A stretch of 64,000 bases of DNA from Aquilaria yunnanensis. Lineage: Eukaryota > Streptophyta > Magnoliopsida > Malvales > Thymelaeaceae. Within the stretch, counting starts at the first letter, position 1, and every line of letters begins with the position of its first letter. The notes below the pieces were generated by a model. The model worked only from the letters and a program-made list of their open reading frames with translations, was not told the origin of the DNA and made no database searches. The DNA is taken from the NCBI GenBank assembly GCA_039654915.1, contig CM077594.1, forward strand, positions 96,672,893 to 96,736,892, written 5' to 3'. A program made the position numbers and the translations under genes. This document shows, piece after piece, positions 1 to 13,117 of this stretch.

Positions 1-1202
1 TAAAAGACCATTTTTTTCTTTTTCTGTCACCGCTGCCGATACGTCTTCTCTCTCTCTCTCCCCTCTCTTTGCTCGCCACCGCTTTAGAGCAATTGCCGGC
101 CACTGTTAGCGGCTACTCTTGATTAGCCGCTTACATGGTTTGATTCCGATATTCCTTCTCTTTAACTTTTCCCAAAAAACTATTTTCAAATTCTTTATAG
201 ATTTTGTTATATTTTGAATTAAAGTTTAATATCCTTACCATTTCTTTTGTGTTTTTGGGTTATAGATTTATTTTCTGAGTATGATTCTTTAGAGAAAGTT
301 GTTCAGGATGTCGAGATGAGTTGATACCCTCCCAGGATGAACCAGATCCGTCGGTGACGGCCTTACCGGAAAAATTTCTGGTCATCGTCGACAATGGCTC
401 TCGAGCATGTGATCATATGGTTCGCCTCTATTTTTCCTCCTCTTTAATTTTTTCCAAAGCACTATCTTCAAATTTCTTTTAGATTTTTATATATCTTGAG
501 TTAAAGTTCTACCATCTTAACTTTTTTTACTATTTTTTTTGTCCTAGATTGATTTTCTAGTATGGTCTTTTGAACAATGTTGTTCACGGAGTGAAGGTGA
601 CGTGACGACCTCCTTCGGTGGCGGTGGTTCGCCGACCGGCACAGATACCGACGACATCAGAAAAACATGTTGACCTCTGAATATTAGGACAGCCTTTAAG
701 AACAAAAATTAAATTGTAGATTTGAATTGATGAAAAAGTTTAAATTTTGGATTTGAATTAAAATTTAAATCAGAATTTTAACCGCAATTTTTTTTTATAT
801 TTTAATTTAAATATTAGGTATCTTATTTTTAAAAAAAAAAATTCCAACAGCTCCTCATTGGAAATTGCTTTACTTTTTTTAAAAATTTTAACATGATTAC
901 CAACGGCTTATGTTACCAACACGCGTGCACGTTGGTATTTACTAACGCACTTGCACTTTGGCAATTTATTTGCACGTTGGAAATATTGCTGCTATATGAC
1001 CGTTGATAATTACCAACGTGCCTATTACCAACGTGCACACATTGAAAATTACCAACTCGGGTTTTTTTGCACGTTGGTAATTTTTTTTCCAACGAATGGT
1101 TTACTAACACGTATTTACCAACGGCTACGTGTTGAAAATTCAAAATTACCAACGCGTAGCCATTGAAAATGCACGTTGGTAAATACCAAAATTTTAGTAG
1201 TG
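1..1202. mobile_element. Right-hand part of a CACTA-type element, left end outside the window
   Basis: The stretch ends at 1202 with ttttagtagtg, the reverse complement of the CACTACTAAAA terminus also found on the two elements downstream. Positions 893-1195 hold many short subterminal repeats of the type accaacg(c/t)gtgc or gcacgttggtaa in both orientations, as is typical of CACTA transposase-binding regions. The motif is the same as in the 12-kb element at 1678, so the two are probably related. No matching CACTACTA start was found upstream, so the left end is either before position 1 or lost. No transposase coding was seen. Confidence 0.65.
139..610. repeat. Diverged two-copy tandem duplication, unit about 280 bp
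   Basis: The segment 139-330 (ggtttgattccgatattcc onward) is repeated in diverged form at about 418-610 (ggttcgcctctatttttcc onward). The shared order of words is ctctttaa-tttttcc, ttcaaattctttt, agattttnatat, tgagttaaagtt, gttgttca. It lies inside the CACTA fragment and looks like a duplicated leader segment. No protein can be assigned. Confidence 0.55.
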
Positions 1203-1677
1203 TTTGTTTATGTTCATTTAAATTGTTCCCGAACTTGATCATTCAGACAAACTAGAGGCACACTTGGACCGCCAACTTTCTTAGTCAGATCATCTCTCAT
1301 TTTATGGTTTTTTTTTCTAGAGTTTCATAGTGTTGAAAGCCACCATGATACCATACGAATTTTGGTCTCAGCCTACAAGTTTCATTCACAGAATAGTCAC
1401 CAGCTTGTACAACAAACGGCACCTATCTATACAAGTTTGTGTCTATCATGACTTTCCTACTAGCTTACCAAGGAAACTAAAGATAAATATAACAAAGAAA
1501 TAGGTGGAAAAGATAGAATATTGAAATAATCTCTAGGATGAAGGCTGGAGTGTGCCACCTTGAGTGAAGCAGTAAACTACACGTGATTTGTTGCTAACAA
1601 TGGAATTTCTCACATCTATCGAGTGTATGTCCGTTCACTAACGTAAACCGCTAAAGATAACGGAAACTCTATACAAA
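1203..1677. other. Spacer between two CACTA elements
   Basis: These 475 bases show no CACTA subterminal motif, no convincing coding frame and no repeat seen elsewhere in the window. They are probably the pre-insertion sequence. The last three bases (aaa, 1675-1677) are the left copy of the target duplication of the next element. Confidence 0.4.
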
Positions 1678-1689
1678 CACTACTAACTT

Positions 1690-1925
1690 TGGTTGCTTTT
1701 CCAACGGCTTCTTTACCAACGGCTATGCCGTAGGTAGTTACCAACGCGTAGAACCATTGGTAATTATTTCCAACGTGCACGCGTTGGTAAGGGTGTAAAT
1801 TTTTTTTTGCAGGTTTTTTTTTTGTTTCCAACGGGCTAGCTGTTTGTAACTACCAACAGTCTTGGTAAAATTCCAACTTCCCAGCGTTGGTGGAAATTTT
1901 TTATTTTAAACCGTTGGTAAAAGGT
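1690..1925. repeat. Left subterminal repeat array of the CACTA element
   Basis: Short units such as ttccaacggct, accaacgcgtag and acgcgttggtaa occur in both orientations every 10-30 bases. In En/Spm-like elements such arrays bind the element's own accessory transposition protein. That role is known for the class and only inferred here. Confidence 0.7.
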
Positions 1926-4140
1926 TTTTAAATCTTCTTCTTCGTTTACCAGATTCAGACGCGAGTTCAGGCGAGGTTTGGGGAGAGAGAAGGTCTGGTT
2001 TCTCCATGATGGCGCACCGTCGAATGCCGGCCAACGTCCAGCCGTTTTTCGCCGTTCTTGGCTTCATTTCATAGATCAGGTCGTCCTCAGCTCGGGTATG
2101 TGTTTTTTTTGTAGATATTTTCTAATTTTAGGTATATACTTGGAAAAAATCATGGAAGTTGGTTTTGATGCATTATTCTTTCACTTTCAGCTCTTATTTG
2201 AGGTTTCATAGCTTTTCATTGTTGTGATTCCATAGCTTCTGAAGTTGGTAAAGATACGTTCTTAATTTTTTTGGATTATCCAAATTTTTTTTAAGGGAAA
2301 AAAATTGTATTTTATTATTTATGTTGTAATTAAAATTTATGTATTATGACTGTGGTTCTACATTTTTCTAGTTATTTAGTTGGGTTTTTCCCATTTATTT
2401 TGTGTTAATTATTTTTTAATTATGGGTAATTTTAGTGATGTAATTAAAATGTTTACTTTGAGTGATTTAGTGTTAATTATTTTTTAATTATGGGTTATTT
2501 AATTATGTTGAAGATATCAGAAAGCTATTACAATTTATTTTTTTCCCTTTAGTCAATCAAATAATGGAATAGTTTTAGAATTTATTATTTATATGGTTTT
2601 AAAATTTTAGAAAAACTTAAACTTGACTTAAATAAAAATATTGTGAAAGAATTAAATTAGCCTTTCTCCACACAAAATCAAAGAAGCTCTTTATTAGAGT
2701 GTGAGTTTGTTTGGAAATATTTCCTCTCCCTCCTAAAACTTTTGAAACATTTGTTTTCATACAAAGATTAAGAAATAGAAAAGTATTCTTATATTATTTT
2801 CACTTTTACCCATAATTTTTTACATGTAAACGAAGAAATTCAGAGAAATTTTATATTAAAATGATAGTTTGAATGATGATATGATAAAACAATTTACTAA
2901 ATCTAAAAGTATTTCAAAGATTTTATATTCAAAAAAAGAAATTTTGTTATGGAGTAAGAAATACATAAATTTTCGGTTAATAAGGGCTTTTAAAGTTTTA
3001 AGCAAGACTTCTTTTGTATTGTGGACCAAAACTATAATACATGTAGTATTTGTACGATTCCAAAAGACACATTTGTTCAAATAATTTTTCATACAAATTA
3101 TATTTATAGAAAAAACTGTGTTAAAAAAAATTATGACTGTAAAATTAAGTTATGATTAATTCAAATATTTTAAAAAAATGAAATGTTTCAAAGTTGTTAG
3201 TAACCAATTCGGTAAATAAAATACACATGACATAAGACTAAGGCGGTTCATTTGGGATTAATATTCCAACCCAAATTCAGGCCTTGACTATAACCGATAA
3301 AAGTTTGAGGACTTAAAATAGAAAAAATTAAAGTTTTTATATTTTTTTATTTATTGGAAGACAATAATTAAAATACTTGATTGGCTGATCTCAAAGTTGG
3401 AAGACCAAAAGATATAATCATAATTAAAGGACATTATTACATAGGATCCAATTTTTATACAGTAAAGAGTTTATTGACTAACAGTGGTGTTTAACCATTT
3501 ATACATAAAAATAAAAATAAAAATAAAAAAAAATGAACAAAAAATAAAAATAAAAATCAAGTACAAAAAATCAAAGTAAAGTTTGGAAACTAAGAAAGCA
3601 AATAGAAAGAATAGGTACTAAGAGTTTAATCATTAACTTAATAAAGGCTAAGGAAAAAAAGAAAAAAAAAGCAAAATTAGCCAAAAAATTGTCAGTGCAA
3701 ATCATGCAAAAAAGCAAACAAACTATTGTGACTAAAGTTTTATTTTAGGAAAGACAAATAATATGGAAAATTTAATAAAATAGGGGGGAAAGTGGGATTT
3801 TAGTGACAAAAAATGAGATTTAATGATCAACACATAATTAATAAAATAAGGGGAAAAAGTGGGATTTCAGTGCCAAAAAATGAGATTTACTGATCAACAC
3901 ATAAAAAAAAGTAACAAAAAAAAATGTCTTCAAACCAAGGGAGCAAATGAAAACATTATTGGTATTATTAATGGTTTAGCCATCAACTGAGTAAAAGAAA
4001 AACCTGCAAATATTTGTCAGTAACAAAACCATAATGATAGGTATTTTTAATTTCCATATAGATTGTTTATTTCATTTATTTTTTTCTATATTCTTTAGAT
4101 CGTAATTAGTTGACTTAAGGTTTAGTATGAGTGATTTAGT
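1926..4140. other. Internal 5' region of the CACTA element, no gene seen
   Basis: A more GC-rich stretch at about 1940-2110 is followed by a possible splice donor (ggtatgtg near 2095). It could be an untranslated first exon of the transposase transcription unit. From 2215 on the DNA is AT-rich with no coding frame above background. The short opposed open frames at 2856-3092 look like chance. The stretch 3470-4030, rich in short aaaata runs, resembles 33770-34170 and so belongs to a dispersed AT-rich family. Confidence 0.35.
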
Positions 4141-4600
4141 GTTGGGTAATAGTAACAATAATAAAATAATAATAATAATAATAGTAATTATTATTATTAT
4201 AAGATGTACCCAATAATATAAACATAATAACAGTAATAATAATAATTAATAATAGTAGATAGTAGTAGAAGTAGGTTAGAAAATAATAATAATGAAATTA
4301 AGTTATAATAATTACCTTAATCATAAGGACAATAAGAATGATGAAAATAATAATGTATTAATACGCTTAATAATAAGAATAATATGAAAAATATAACAAC
4401 AACAATAATAATAATAATGATAATGATTACTATAATAATAATACAAAACAAAATTCATTTGTACCAAATTTTTATAATAATAGTGATAGTTGTAATAATA
4501 TTCATAATAATATTACGTCCAAATAATAAATAATAATAATAATAATACTAATAATTATAATAATAATAATAGTAACAAAAATAATAATCTTTTTAACGTA
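4140..4600. repeat. AAT/ATT trinucleotide-rich low-complexity tract
   Basis: Interrupted runs of aat/taa trinucleotides dominate this stretch, with scattered aatagtagta and ataacaac variants. It is simple-sequence DNA inside the CACTA element with no coding signal. Confidence 0.7.
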
Positions 4601-5330
4601 TTTTGTTTAAAATACGCTTGTAGATTAACGTTTTTTGGTTTCATTTTCAGAAATTTCTTATATTACCAGGATATTAAGTTTTTCCCCTCCTTTTTTCAGT
4701 TCCTCCCTGCATCTGTGAGCCTGAAGACGTACCCATTATTGTTCCTCTCCGTTCGAAGTCGCTCGAGGTAAGTTTCTTTTTTTTTTGTTTTTCCTTCCGA
4801 AATGAAAAAGGGATTTCTGAAGGGAAATTGTTTTTAATTATTAATATTTATAATAAAACTTATGTGTTGTCACTGTGGTTTGAACATACTTGTTGGTATT
4901 TGAATATGCAATTTATGTTAATTATTTGTTATTTGTGGATATTTTTTCTGATAGATTAGAGTGAATATGCAATTTAGTATAAGTTGATGGTAATAGGTTT
5001 AGTTATGGTTTAGTTGAAGTGATTTAGTGTAAATGGTTATATTATGTCATGGTCTAATAATAATAAAAATTATAATAATAAAAAGATGTTGCAATAATAT
5101 GAAAATAATAAGAGGAACAATAATAATTAATTAATATGTGTACGAGAGGAGTACTAGGAACTTATAAAATAATAGTAATGAACCTAAGTAATATTAATTA
5201 AGTATGATATGTTCAACGTTATAACGTGAATAATAAGAACAATAACAATGTTAATAATAATAATGTAATAATACGTTTAATAATAACAATAATATGAAGA
5301 ATAATAATAATGTTAATAAAAATAATTTTA
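4600..5330 (+). other. Spacer between simple repeats with a possible small exon
   Basis: Around 4690-4770 the base composition changes to a GC-richer, pyrimidine-rich run ending in gctcgag followed by gtaagttt, a good splice donor at about 4767. It could be a second 5' UTR exon of the transposase transcript. The rest (4780-5330) is AT-rich with trinucleotide runs. Confidence 0.3.
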
Positions 5331-6422
5331 CCAACGGTCATTATAATGATTAACATACTAAAACTAATTTTACTTATATGCATGGAACATCATAATAATT
5401 TTACTTATAAGCACGGGACAGTCATAACAATAATATTACTAATAATATCTTTGTAATAATAATTATAATAATAATAAGTATAATAATTATTATTATAACA
5501 ATATTATTATGAATCAGACTCAAAAAATTACAAATACTAATTATACATAATAATTATTATAATTGTTGAAGCATGTACAATAATACCCATAGTAATTAAA
5601 TTTCAGTAAATTTAATACCCATAATAATAATGATAAAAATTATGTATTTAATAAATTATTATTATTACATCAAAATAAATTATACTTATATGCATGTGAC
5701 AGTCATAATAATAATAATTATTATAATTACTTTTATTATTATAGAAGAATAATATTTATACTACTTAAAGAAATACAAAAAATTCTAATACATAATAATT
5801 AAATTAATTATAAAACAAAGTACAATAATACCCATAGTACTTAAATATGAGTAATATTACTTACATCATAATAATACTGATAGTAATAATGTATGTAATT
5901 ATTATTATTATATCATAATAATTATAGTTCTATGCATGGGACATGCATAATAATAATATTAATAATAATAATTATTATTATTATTATATAAGAATAATAT
6001 TTATAATCCTTAAAAATAGACAAATAGTAATAATACATAACAATTAAATTAATTATAAAACAAAGTACAATAATACCCATAGTACTTAAACATGAGTAAT
6101 ATTACTTACATCATAATAATACTGATAGTAATAATGTATGTAATTATTATTATTATGTCATAATAATTATAGTTCTATGCATGGGACATGCATAATAATA
6201 ATAGTAATAATAATAATTATTATTATTATATAAGAATAATATTTATAATACTTAAAAATAGACAAATAGTAATAATACATAACAATTAAATTAATTATAA
6301 AAAAAAGTTCAATAACACCCATAGTACTTAAATTTGAGTAATAATAATATCCATAATAATACTGCTACTCGTTATGCATATTATAATAATTATTATATCT
6401 TAATTATTATAGTTATTTGTAT

Positions 6423-6467
<45 letters not shown>

Positions 6468-6650
6468 TAAATAATATAAATAATAATAACTTTGACAATA
6501 CTTAAAAAAATTCAAACTGTAATTATACATAATAATTACAATAATTATAGAACCAAATACGATAATACCAAAAGTACTTAAATTTGACTAATAATAACAC
6601 CCATAATATTAGTAATGGGTTTATATGCATGCATGCATATCTAGGAAGGG
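5330..6650. repeat. AT-rich tandem repeat, period about 245 bp, five units
   Basis: The word taatacccatagtantta recurs at about 5581, 5826, 6071, 6312 (as aataacacccatagtac) and 6563 (as taataccaaaagtac), spaced 245, 245, 241 and 251 bases. Each unit also holds tatgcatgggacatgcat or a variant and an (ATT/AAT)n core. The two central units are nearly identical, so that duplication is young. A decayed partial unit starts near 5330. The array lies directly upstream of the transposase start. Confidence 0.8.
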
Positions 6651-6736
6651 TATGCCTGATTATTAATAGTTTCGTGATTGTGTTATTTGATGACAACATG
6701 ACTCTTTTATACGAATAGGAACAGATTTAGTTTGTA

Positions 6737-9700
6737 ATGGAGTCGGGCCGTAGTTGGATGTACAGTAACCATTTCTTACCTGGCCGAAAGGGGTACACAC
6801 AAGAGTGGGAGGATGGGGTTGATGAATTTATATCATTTGCTGTCTCTCATCCTGAAACCATGAGCGGGTTATGCATTCGTTGTCATTGTCGGAAGTGTAA
6901 GAATTTGTGATTTAAACAGTGTGATGAGGTTAGAGTTCATCTGTACAAATGGGGGTTTAAGCCATTTTACTTGAATTAGACGGCTCATGAAGAGCCATTT
7001 AATGTACCATCAGATACAGACCCAGGTGTCTGTGCCTTTGATCAGTTTGACCAAGTATCTTCGACGAATCCATATGAAAGGATGGTATTAGATGCCGTTG
7101 GGCCTAATTTCTCACAATTTATGGAAGACCATGTTGCGCAGCCGAATGAAAGTACACAAAAATTTTTCAATCTATTGAATTCAGCATCAACCCCGCTATG
7201 GGATGGGTGTGAAAATCATTCTGAGTTATCTGCTGTTGTCCGTCTTCTTAACCTTAAGTTTGAGTATCACATGTCACGAGCATGTTTTAATGGCATTGTC
7301 GGGCTGATGAAAGAGACTCAACCTACAGATAGTAAGATGCCATCAAATTGGTTTGAAACGAAGAAATTAGTTTCCCAGTTGGGCCTGTCTCACCAAAAGA
7401 TTGACGTCTGTGTTAATGATTGCATGTTGTTCTGGAAAGATGAAAGTAATCTTTGTGTTTGTACGTACTGTGGAAGTGAGAGATATAAGCCAAAAAATGG
7501 TGGTGGAGGTAAAGATCGACCTAGAAAAACCATGCATTACTTACCACTAAGCCCTCAGCTTCAACACTTATTTGCATCAATGTTAACAGTAGAGCAGATG
7601 AGGTGGCATAAGGAGCAAAAACAAATCCCAGGTGTTATAAAACATCCATCAGATGGTGAAGCTTGGAAACATTTTGATCGGACGTACCCATGGTTTGCTT
7701 CGGAAGCACGAAATGTCCGATTGGGGTTATGTGCCGATGGATTTACCCCTTTTGGACCATCTGGAAAACAATACTCTTATTGGCCTGTTATCGTGACTCC
7801 GTATAATTTGTCCCCTTGGATGTGCATGAAAAAACCTTATATGTTCCTTTCGTTGTTGATTCCAGGTCCACGTAGCCCAAATCATAAGATTGATGTTTAT
7901 CTACAACCTCTAATAGAAGAGCTACGACATCTGTAGTTTGATGGCGTTGAAACATGGGATGTGTCATTGAAAGAAAATTTTATTATGCGAGCAGCATTAA
8001 TGTGGACCATAAATGACTTTCCAACTTATGGCATGCTTTCAGGATGGATGACACATGGGCGATTGTCTTGCCCCATTTGTATGGGCGAAAGTAAGGCATT
8101 CCAACTTAAGTATGGAGGAAAATTTTCATTTTTCGACTGTCACCAGCAATTTTTTGGCCAGAACCACCCATATAGAAGAAATTGTACTTGTTTCAAGAAG
8201 GGGAAATCAGAGAAGTCATTGTCTCCCGATCGATTATCAGGTGAGGCTATATTTGAAAGAATCTCCTGGATTCCATCAATTGCTAACGATGGTCCACAAC
8301 ATCGCCCGTGCGATTATGGGAAATCACATAATTGGACGAAGCGAAGCATTTTTTGGGAGTTACCATATTTGGCCACGAACTTAATCCGACATAATCTTGA
8401 TGTCATGCATATTGAGAAGAACGTGTTTGAAAATATATGGAATACTGTGATGGATGTTAAGAACAAAACGAAAGATAATGTTAAAGCACGGAAGGACCTC
8501 AAAATTTATTGTAATCGCCCGGAGTTAAACATGGTTCCTTTTGATGATGGTCGTTCATTCAAACCAAAGTCTCGGTTCATCTTTGATGTTAACCAAAGGC
8601 AAGATGTTATCGCTTGGGTCAAATCTGTACGACTCCCTGATGGGTACGCCTCAAATTTGGGGAGATGTGTTGATACCTCTGGTTGCAATATGTTTGGCAT
8701 GAAGAGTCATGATTGTCATGTTATAATGCAAACGCTTCTCCCAATTGCCCTTGAAGTGCTTCCCGAGAATATATGGAAGCCATTAACGGAGTTAAGCCTA
8801 TTCTTTAGAGATTTGTGCTCTCCAGAGCTGCATGAGTCAAACTTGTTGGCGTTGGAGGCCAATATTGCAATTATAATTTGTAAGCTTGAGAGAATTTTTC
8901 CTCCCGGGTTTTTTGATGTCATGGAGCATCTCCCAGTTCACTTGCCATATGAAGCAAGGGTTTGAGGACCTGTTCAGTACCGATGGATGTATAAATTTGA
9001 GCGGTGCATACATGACCTAAAAATGAAGGTTTCTAATTTTGTTCATGTTGAGGGATCGATATGTGAAGCATACATTATAGAAGAGACTTCCATCTTTTGC
9101 TCTCATTACTTTGAATCCTATGTTCCCTCCATGATGAACCGTGTACCGCGAAATGATGATGGTGGTCTTGTCCTATGTAATGGTGAGTTGTGGTCTATAT
9201 TCACATTTTCGGGACGTCCATATGGTGCATGTAGATATAGACTCCTCACGGACGATGAACTCAGACTTGCAACCACATACGTTCTTCTAAACTGTGCTAA
9301 GATCAAGCCATATCTAAAGTAAGTCATCGTTCATCATCATCCAGTACTTTGATTATTTTGAAGTTCAGGACTAATCATCTGATGAATCTAACATATGTTA
9401 ATCATCTATGTATTTGCTCACAATATGTTTGTGGACATGGTAAGGGAAACTGCTCCCGATATAACCATGTCTGAGATGGACATACACATTGAAAACAATT
9501 TCTCCAGCTGGCTCCGACACTATGTACATGTGATTTTACTCACTATGTATTGCAATATGTTAAGTTATAAACTTCCAGATATGTTGTCCTAAAATGAAAA
9601 TGTGTTACATAGGTTGATGACCCAGGTAACAATATTGTGAATAACATCTTGTGGGATGTTGCATGTGGACCCTCACGTCGGGTAGAGACATGGCCGGTTT

Positions 9701-10389
9701 ATTTCACAAATGGGTACAAGTTTCACATAAGTGAATGGGGCAAGGACAAATCAACATTTAATAGTGGAGTCTGCATACGAAGCACGGGTTCAAGCGAAGT
9801 TGAATGTGATTTTTATGGTATATTAGAAGAAGTCATTCAACTCGAATATCCTGGATATCCACATAAGAATGTTGTCTTGTTTAGGTGCAACTGGTTTAAC
9901 CCAACACCTGAACGTGGAACTCAAATGCATAAACAGTTTGGGATAGTTGAGATCCAGGATAGCCGTAGATATCAGAAGTTTGATCCTTTCATTCTAGCAT
10001 CACAGGCTGACCAAGTTTACTATACACCATATCCGACAAAGTCACCTGACAAAAACAGGTGGTCAGCTGTTATGAAGATAAAACCTAGATGGATAATCCA
10101 GGGAGCAATTATTGACAAGGATGACGTTTATCAAGACAGTGGATCCGTGAGTTATCAAAGAATTGAAAATGACCCAGTTGAGGAGTTAGCTGACCCGGGT
10201 GTCGGTGATGATATTGAAGAAGATGTACTTGACGAGGGGGGATCTAATGACGATACAGATGATGAGGAGGACTTCATATCCGATGACAGTGACACGGAAG
10301 AAAATGAGGAGTTTGACGAGAATGTTAGCACTGGGTCGATGACTGAATGTAATTTGTTACCATTTGTAATGATCACGATGCATTTGTAA
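6737..10389 (+). pseudogene. TNP2-type CACTA transposase (TnpD-like), inactivated by nonsense codons
   Basis: The chosen ATG is at 6737. The first part is the N-terminal transposase-associated domain with the CHCRKCKN zinc-ligand motif. The TNP2 catalytic region follows (about 7230-8950, with MRAALMWTINDFPTYGMLSG and LPYLATNLIRHNLDVMHIEK). Next comes the DUF4218-like part (8987-9318) and, after two introns (donor gtaagt at 9319; donor at 9530, acceptor before 9613), the DUF4216-like part (VLFRCNWFNPTP) with an acidic tail ending at 10389. Four in-frame stops interrupt an otherwise unshifted frame: TGA 6908, TAG 6977, TAG 7934 and TGA 8963. Family members usually have Trp at the two TAG sites and Gly at the last one. 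The acceptor of the exon near 9424-9529 is not clear. The gene family and its decay are clear; exact exon ends are inferred. Confidence 0.9.
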
Positions 10390-10495
10390 TGTTTAGAACA
10401 TATTTGGTAAATTTATGTTCCCCTAATACTCCATAATATATGTCAGTAAACATATGTTATGTTTACTTTTGTAACCTAGATAATAATAAATGCAG

Positions 10496-12251
10496 ATGTC
10501 GCGTAAAGAGGATAACACCTATAAGTACCGACCTGGGAAAGGACCATTTGCGTAGTTTAAGGAGGTCATGGAGCCAATTCTTAATGCTCGACAGAGGATG
10601 GGTTCTTCATCCCGGGCCCAAGACAATGTCGGGGTAGAGACGCAGGACACAACAGTGCCACCGACGCATGTCCACTCACATGAGCACCGATCTGACGGCG
10701 GTCGAGGCACGACATCTGGACATGGATCTAGTGCTCCCCGTGTTAGGCACCCGATAGTGACGACTCATCCCTCAGATGATGATATACATATTGATGACAT
10801 CCCATCATCGATGTCACAGACACCAGCCCGAGCGCGGATAAGGATATCCCAACATGGTAACACGTAAATGCTTAATATCCTACAAACGTTATAAAAATAC
10901 TAATATTACTTACATTACTGTGAATCATCAAGAAGTAACTAAGTAATCATTTGAACTTTGCAAATTCATTCCACCTGCAGCGACACGGTTGGTGACACCA
11001 TGTTTCACCACACATTTCAAACCCTATTCTGATTGGTCCTCCGTCTCTGCATCAGACCTTCAGCAGTGGTGGCGTGTTTTTGAGGTATAACATGTATATT
11101 AGTATGATAATGATGTATTAATGTCAAAACAACTACTTGCTTTTTTCATGCTAAAAGTTTACACATATTGTTCGATACAGATGAGCTGTGAGTAGGATCC
11201 GATACATCATAATGAGGTGTATCGGGTGTGGAAAATCTTGGGAGCATAGCATTACAGAAGCATGATGTTAGAAATCCGACGTGTCAAGGATCCTGTTAAA
11301 CGTCGAGCAAATGCATACTTTAAGTCAGATGTTGCATATGCGGAAATTGAGGCATATTGGGCCAGTCCGGAGTTCATTCAAAAGTCCGCTAGATTCAAGG
11401 CAATGCGAGCAACAGTGACTGACGAGGATTCACAGTCTGGCTCTTGCAGCGCAACATATGCAGGGGGATCTATCTCGATGTCTGCACATCGAGAACAAAT
11501 GGTATGTATCTCGTAAATGTTCTTTCATTTTACATTTAAGATAATAATGAAATTAAATTACATATTAATCTTACGTTTCATTCAATTAGAGAGAGAGAGA
11601 TCCAGAGAAGAATGACCCTGGCTTGTTTAAAGTCCTTCAAGCAACACATAAAATGAAGAATGGGAACTATGTTAGTAAGCGCTGTGAAGAAGTTGCTGTA
11701 AGTATTATAACTTTTTGTTCTCAAATATTCTTAAGATACTTACCATGTTTTACCAATAATGACTGGCTCAAATGTATTTTATTATGTTTCTATAAACTCG
11801 TATTAGTGCAGAGATTGAGGAGCAAACACAACAAGAGGATGGAATAGACGTAATTGATGAACTAGCAATCATTAGTACTGCATTTGGCGGTAGAATAAGA
11901 GGTCGTGTTTTTGGATTAAGATCTGAGCAGTGTGTCATACCGGGACACCGACAGCCAGGTGTCATCCCGCCTATCGACATCACACAGACACCGCAATTCA
12001 ACGAGCAAGTACAGAAGATGATGGCGGAGGAGAATGCGTGAAGGGATACGGAGTACGAGAGGAAGCTCGAGAGAATTAAGAGGAGACAGAGAGCAGAGAT
12101 GGAGGCTCAGAGAGCTGCATTGGAGACTAACCGGGCTCAGTTGGAGATTATTTGTCGTTCGTTAAACCTTCCGTGCCCGCCGGCTCAACTAGTTCCACAG
12201 TATCCTGATGACTCGGACTCAGAGGATGGGGAGATAATCGGGACTCCGTGA
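10496..12251 (+). pseudogene. Second CACTA gene (Ptta/En/Spm plant transposase, TnpA-like), inactivated
   Basis: Starting at ATG 10496, exons can be traced at 10496-10856, 10981-11084, 11181-11501, 11590-11697 and about 11812-12251. Most junctions carry GT-AG. The translation contains a TPCFTTHFKPYSDWSSVSA stretch, a WWRVFE tail, a YWASPEF segment, a KVLQATHKMKNG segment and a charged C-terminal coiled-coil-like part rich in E, K, R and A. This order matches the plant En/Spm accessory (Transposase_24-like) proteins encoded next to TNP2. In-frame stops are TAG 10553, TAG 11193, TAG 11247 and TGA 12039. The phase between exons 4 and 5 does not fit cleanly, so an indel or a misjudged splice site is possible. 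The gene is on the same strand as TNP2, about 100 bases downstream. Confidence 0.75.
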
Positions 12252-12591
12252 TGGTCGTCATCAACATGTAAATCATTTCCAAAGTTCTTGTGTTATCAGA
12301 CTTACATAATAATTGTTAGACCTAATTAAGACTCAGTTGAAATTACTAAAATGTGTAATCCGTTGAATGTTATATGCTTTCTTCCAGAAATATATGTTCT
12401 TGTTTTAATTATGTTGTATTTGAGAATATTTTATGGAAATTACGTTTGCATAGCTGTGTAATCTTGATTGCTGAGTAAAGCTAGGGGAACTTTTGAATTA
12501 GTATGTTAATTTCGAACTTGTTTCAAACTGGGAAAAATACGAAACAATCGAAACCTGGAACGCTTAATGTACATTACCAACGTGCAACCGG
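12252..12591. other. 3' flank of the CACTA genes
   Basis: AT-rich noncoding DNA follows the stop of the second transposon gene. The first right-hand subterminal motif (accaacgtgcaaccgg) is reached at about 12576, and its last bases form the left target duplication of the MITE inserted next. Confidence 0.4.
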
Positions 12592-13117
12592 TAGGGGTGA
12601 GCATCTATTTGGTTTTAACCGAAAAAACTGAATTTATTCGGTTTTTTCGATTAGCACAATTCGGTTATCGGTTCGGTTTCGGTTATAACCGAATTTCTAG
12701 TTCGATATTCGGTTCGGTTTCTGGTTAATGAAATGAAAAAATCGATGACCGAAATAACCGAATTTGTATTATGTTTTTCGAAGTTTGAAACTTAAGCATG
12801 AAATATGTTTTATTTATGTTATCATTCAAACAAGTTATGTTTTGTTGTATCTTGGTAAAGGATCAAAGGACAATTTATATTGTGCGGAGTTGATGTGTTG
12901 TTGGTTTTATATTCTATGTGTAGCAGGTTGGAGAAATATTATTAAGAAAATTCGGTTCTTTCGGTTAAATAACCGAAAAATTGAATTTAAATTCTCGGTT
13001 ATTTCGATTTTAGGTGGAAATTCGGTTATTTTGGTTACCAGCTTTACCAACCGAAAACCGAATTATTTCGACATTTCAGTTTCGGTTTTAACCGAAAGGA
13101 CCGAATGATCAGCCCTA
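12592..13117. mobile_element. hAT-like MITE (526 bp) nested in the CACTA element
   Basis: The element starts TAGGGGTGAGCAT and ends ATGATCAGCCCTA, imperfect inverted repeats. It is flanked by an exact 8-bp duplication gcaaccgg (12584-12591 and 13118-13125). The interior is packed with cggtt/aaccg words in both orientations (for example ttcggttcggtttc near the left end and aaccgaaaaccgaa near the right), giving a fold-back structure. An 8-bp duplication is the hAT size. The open frame at 12764-13108 lies entirely inside this MITE and is a chance frame. Confidence 0.88.

Noticed and set aside
12764..13108. 114-codon open frame
   Set aside because: It lies wholly inside the nested hAT-like MITE and its translation follows the cggtt/aaccg repeats.
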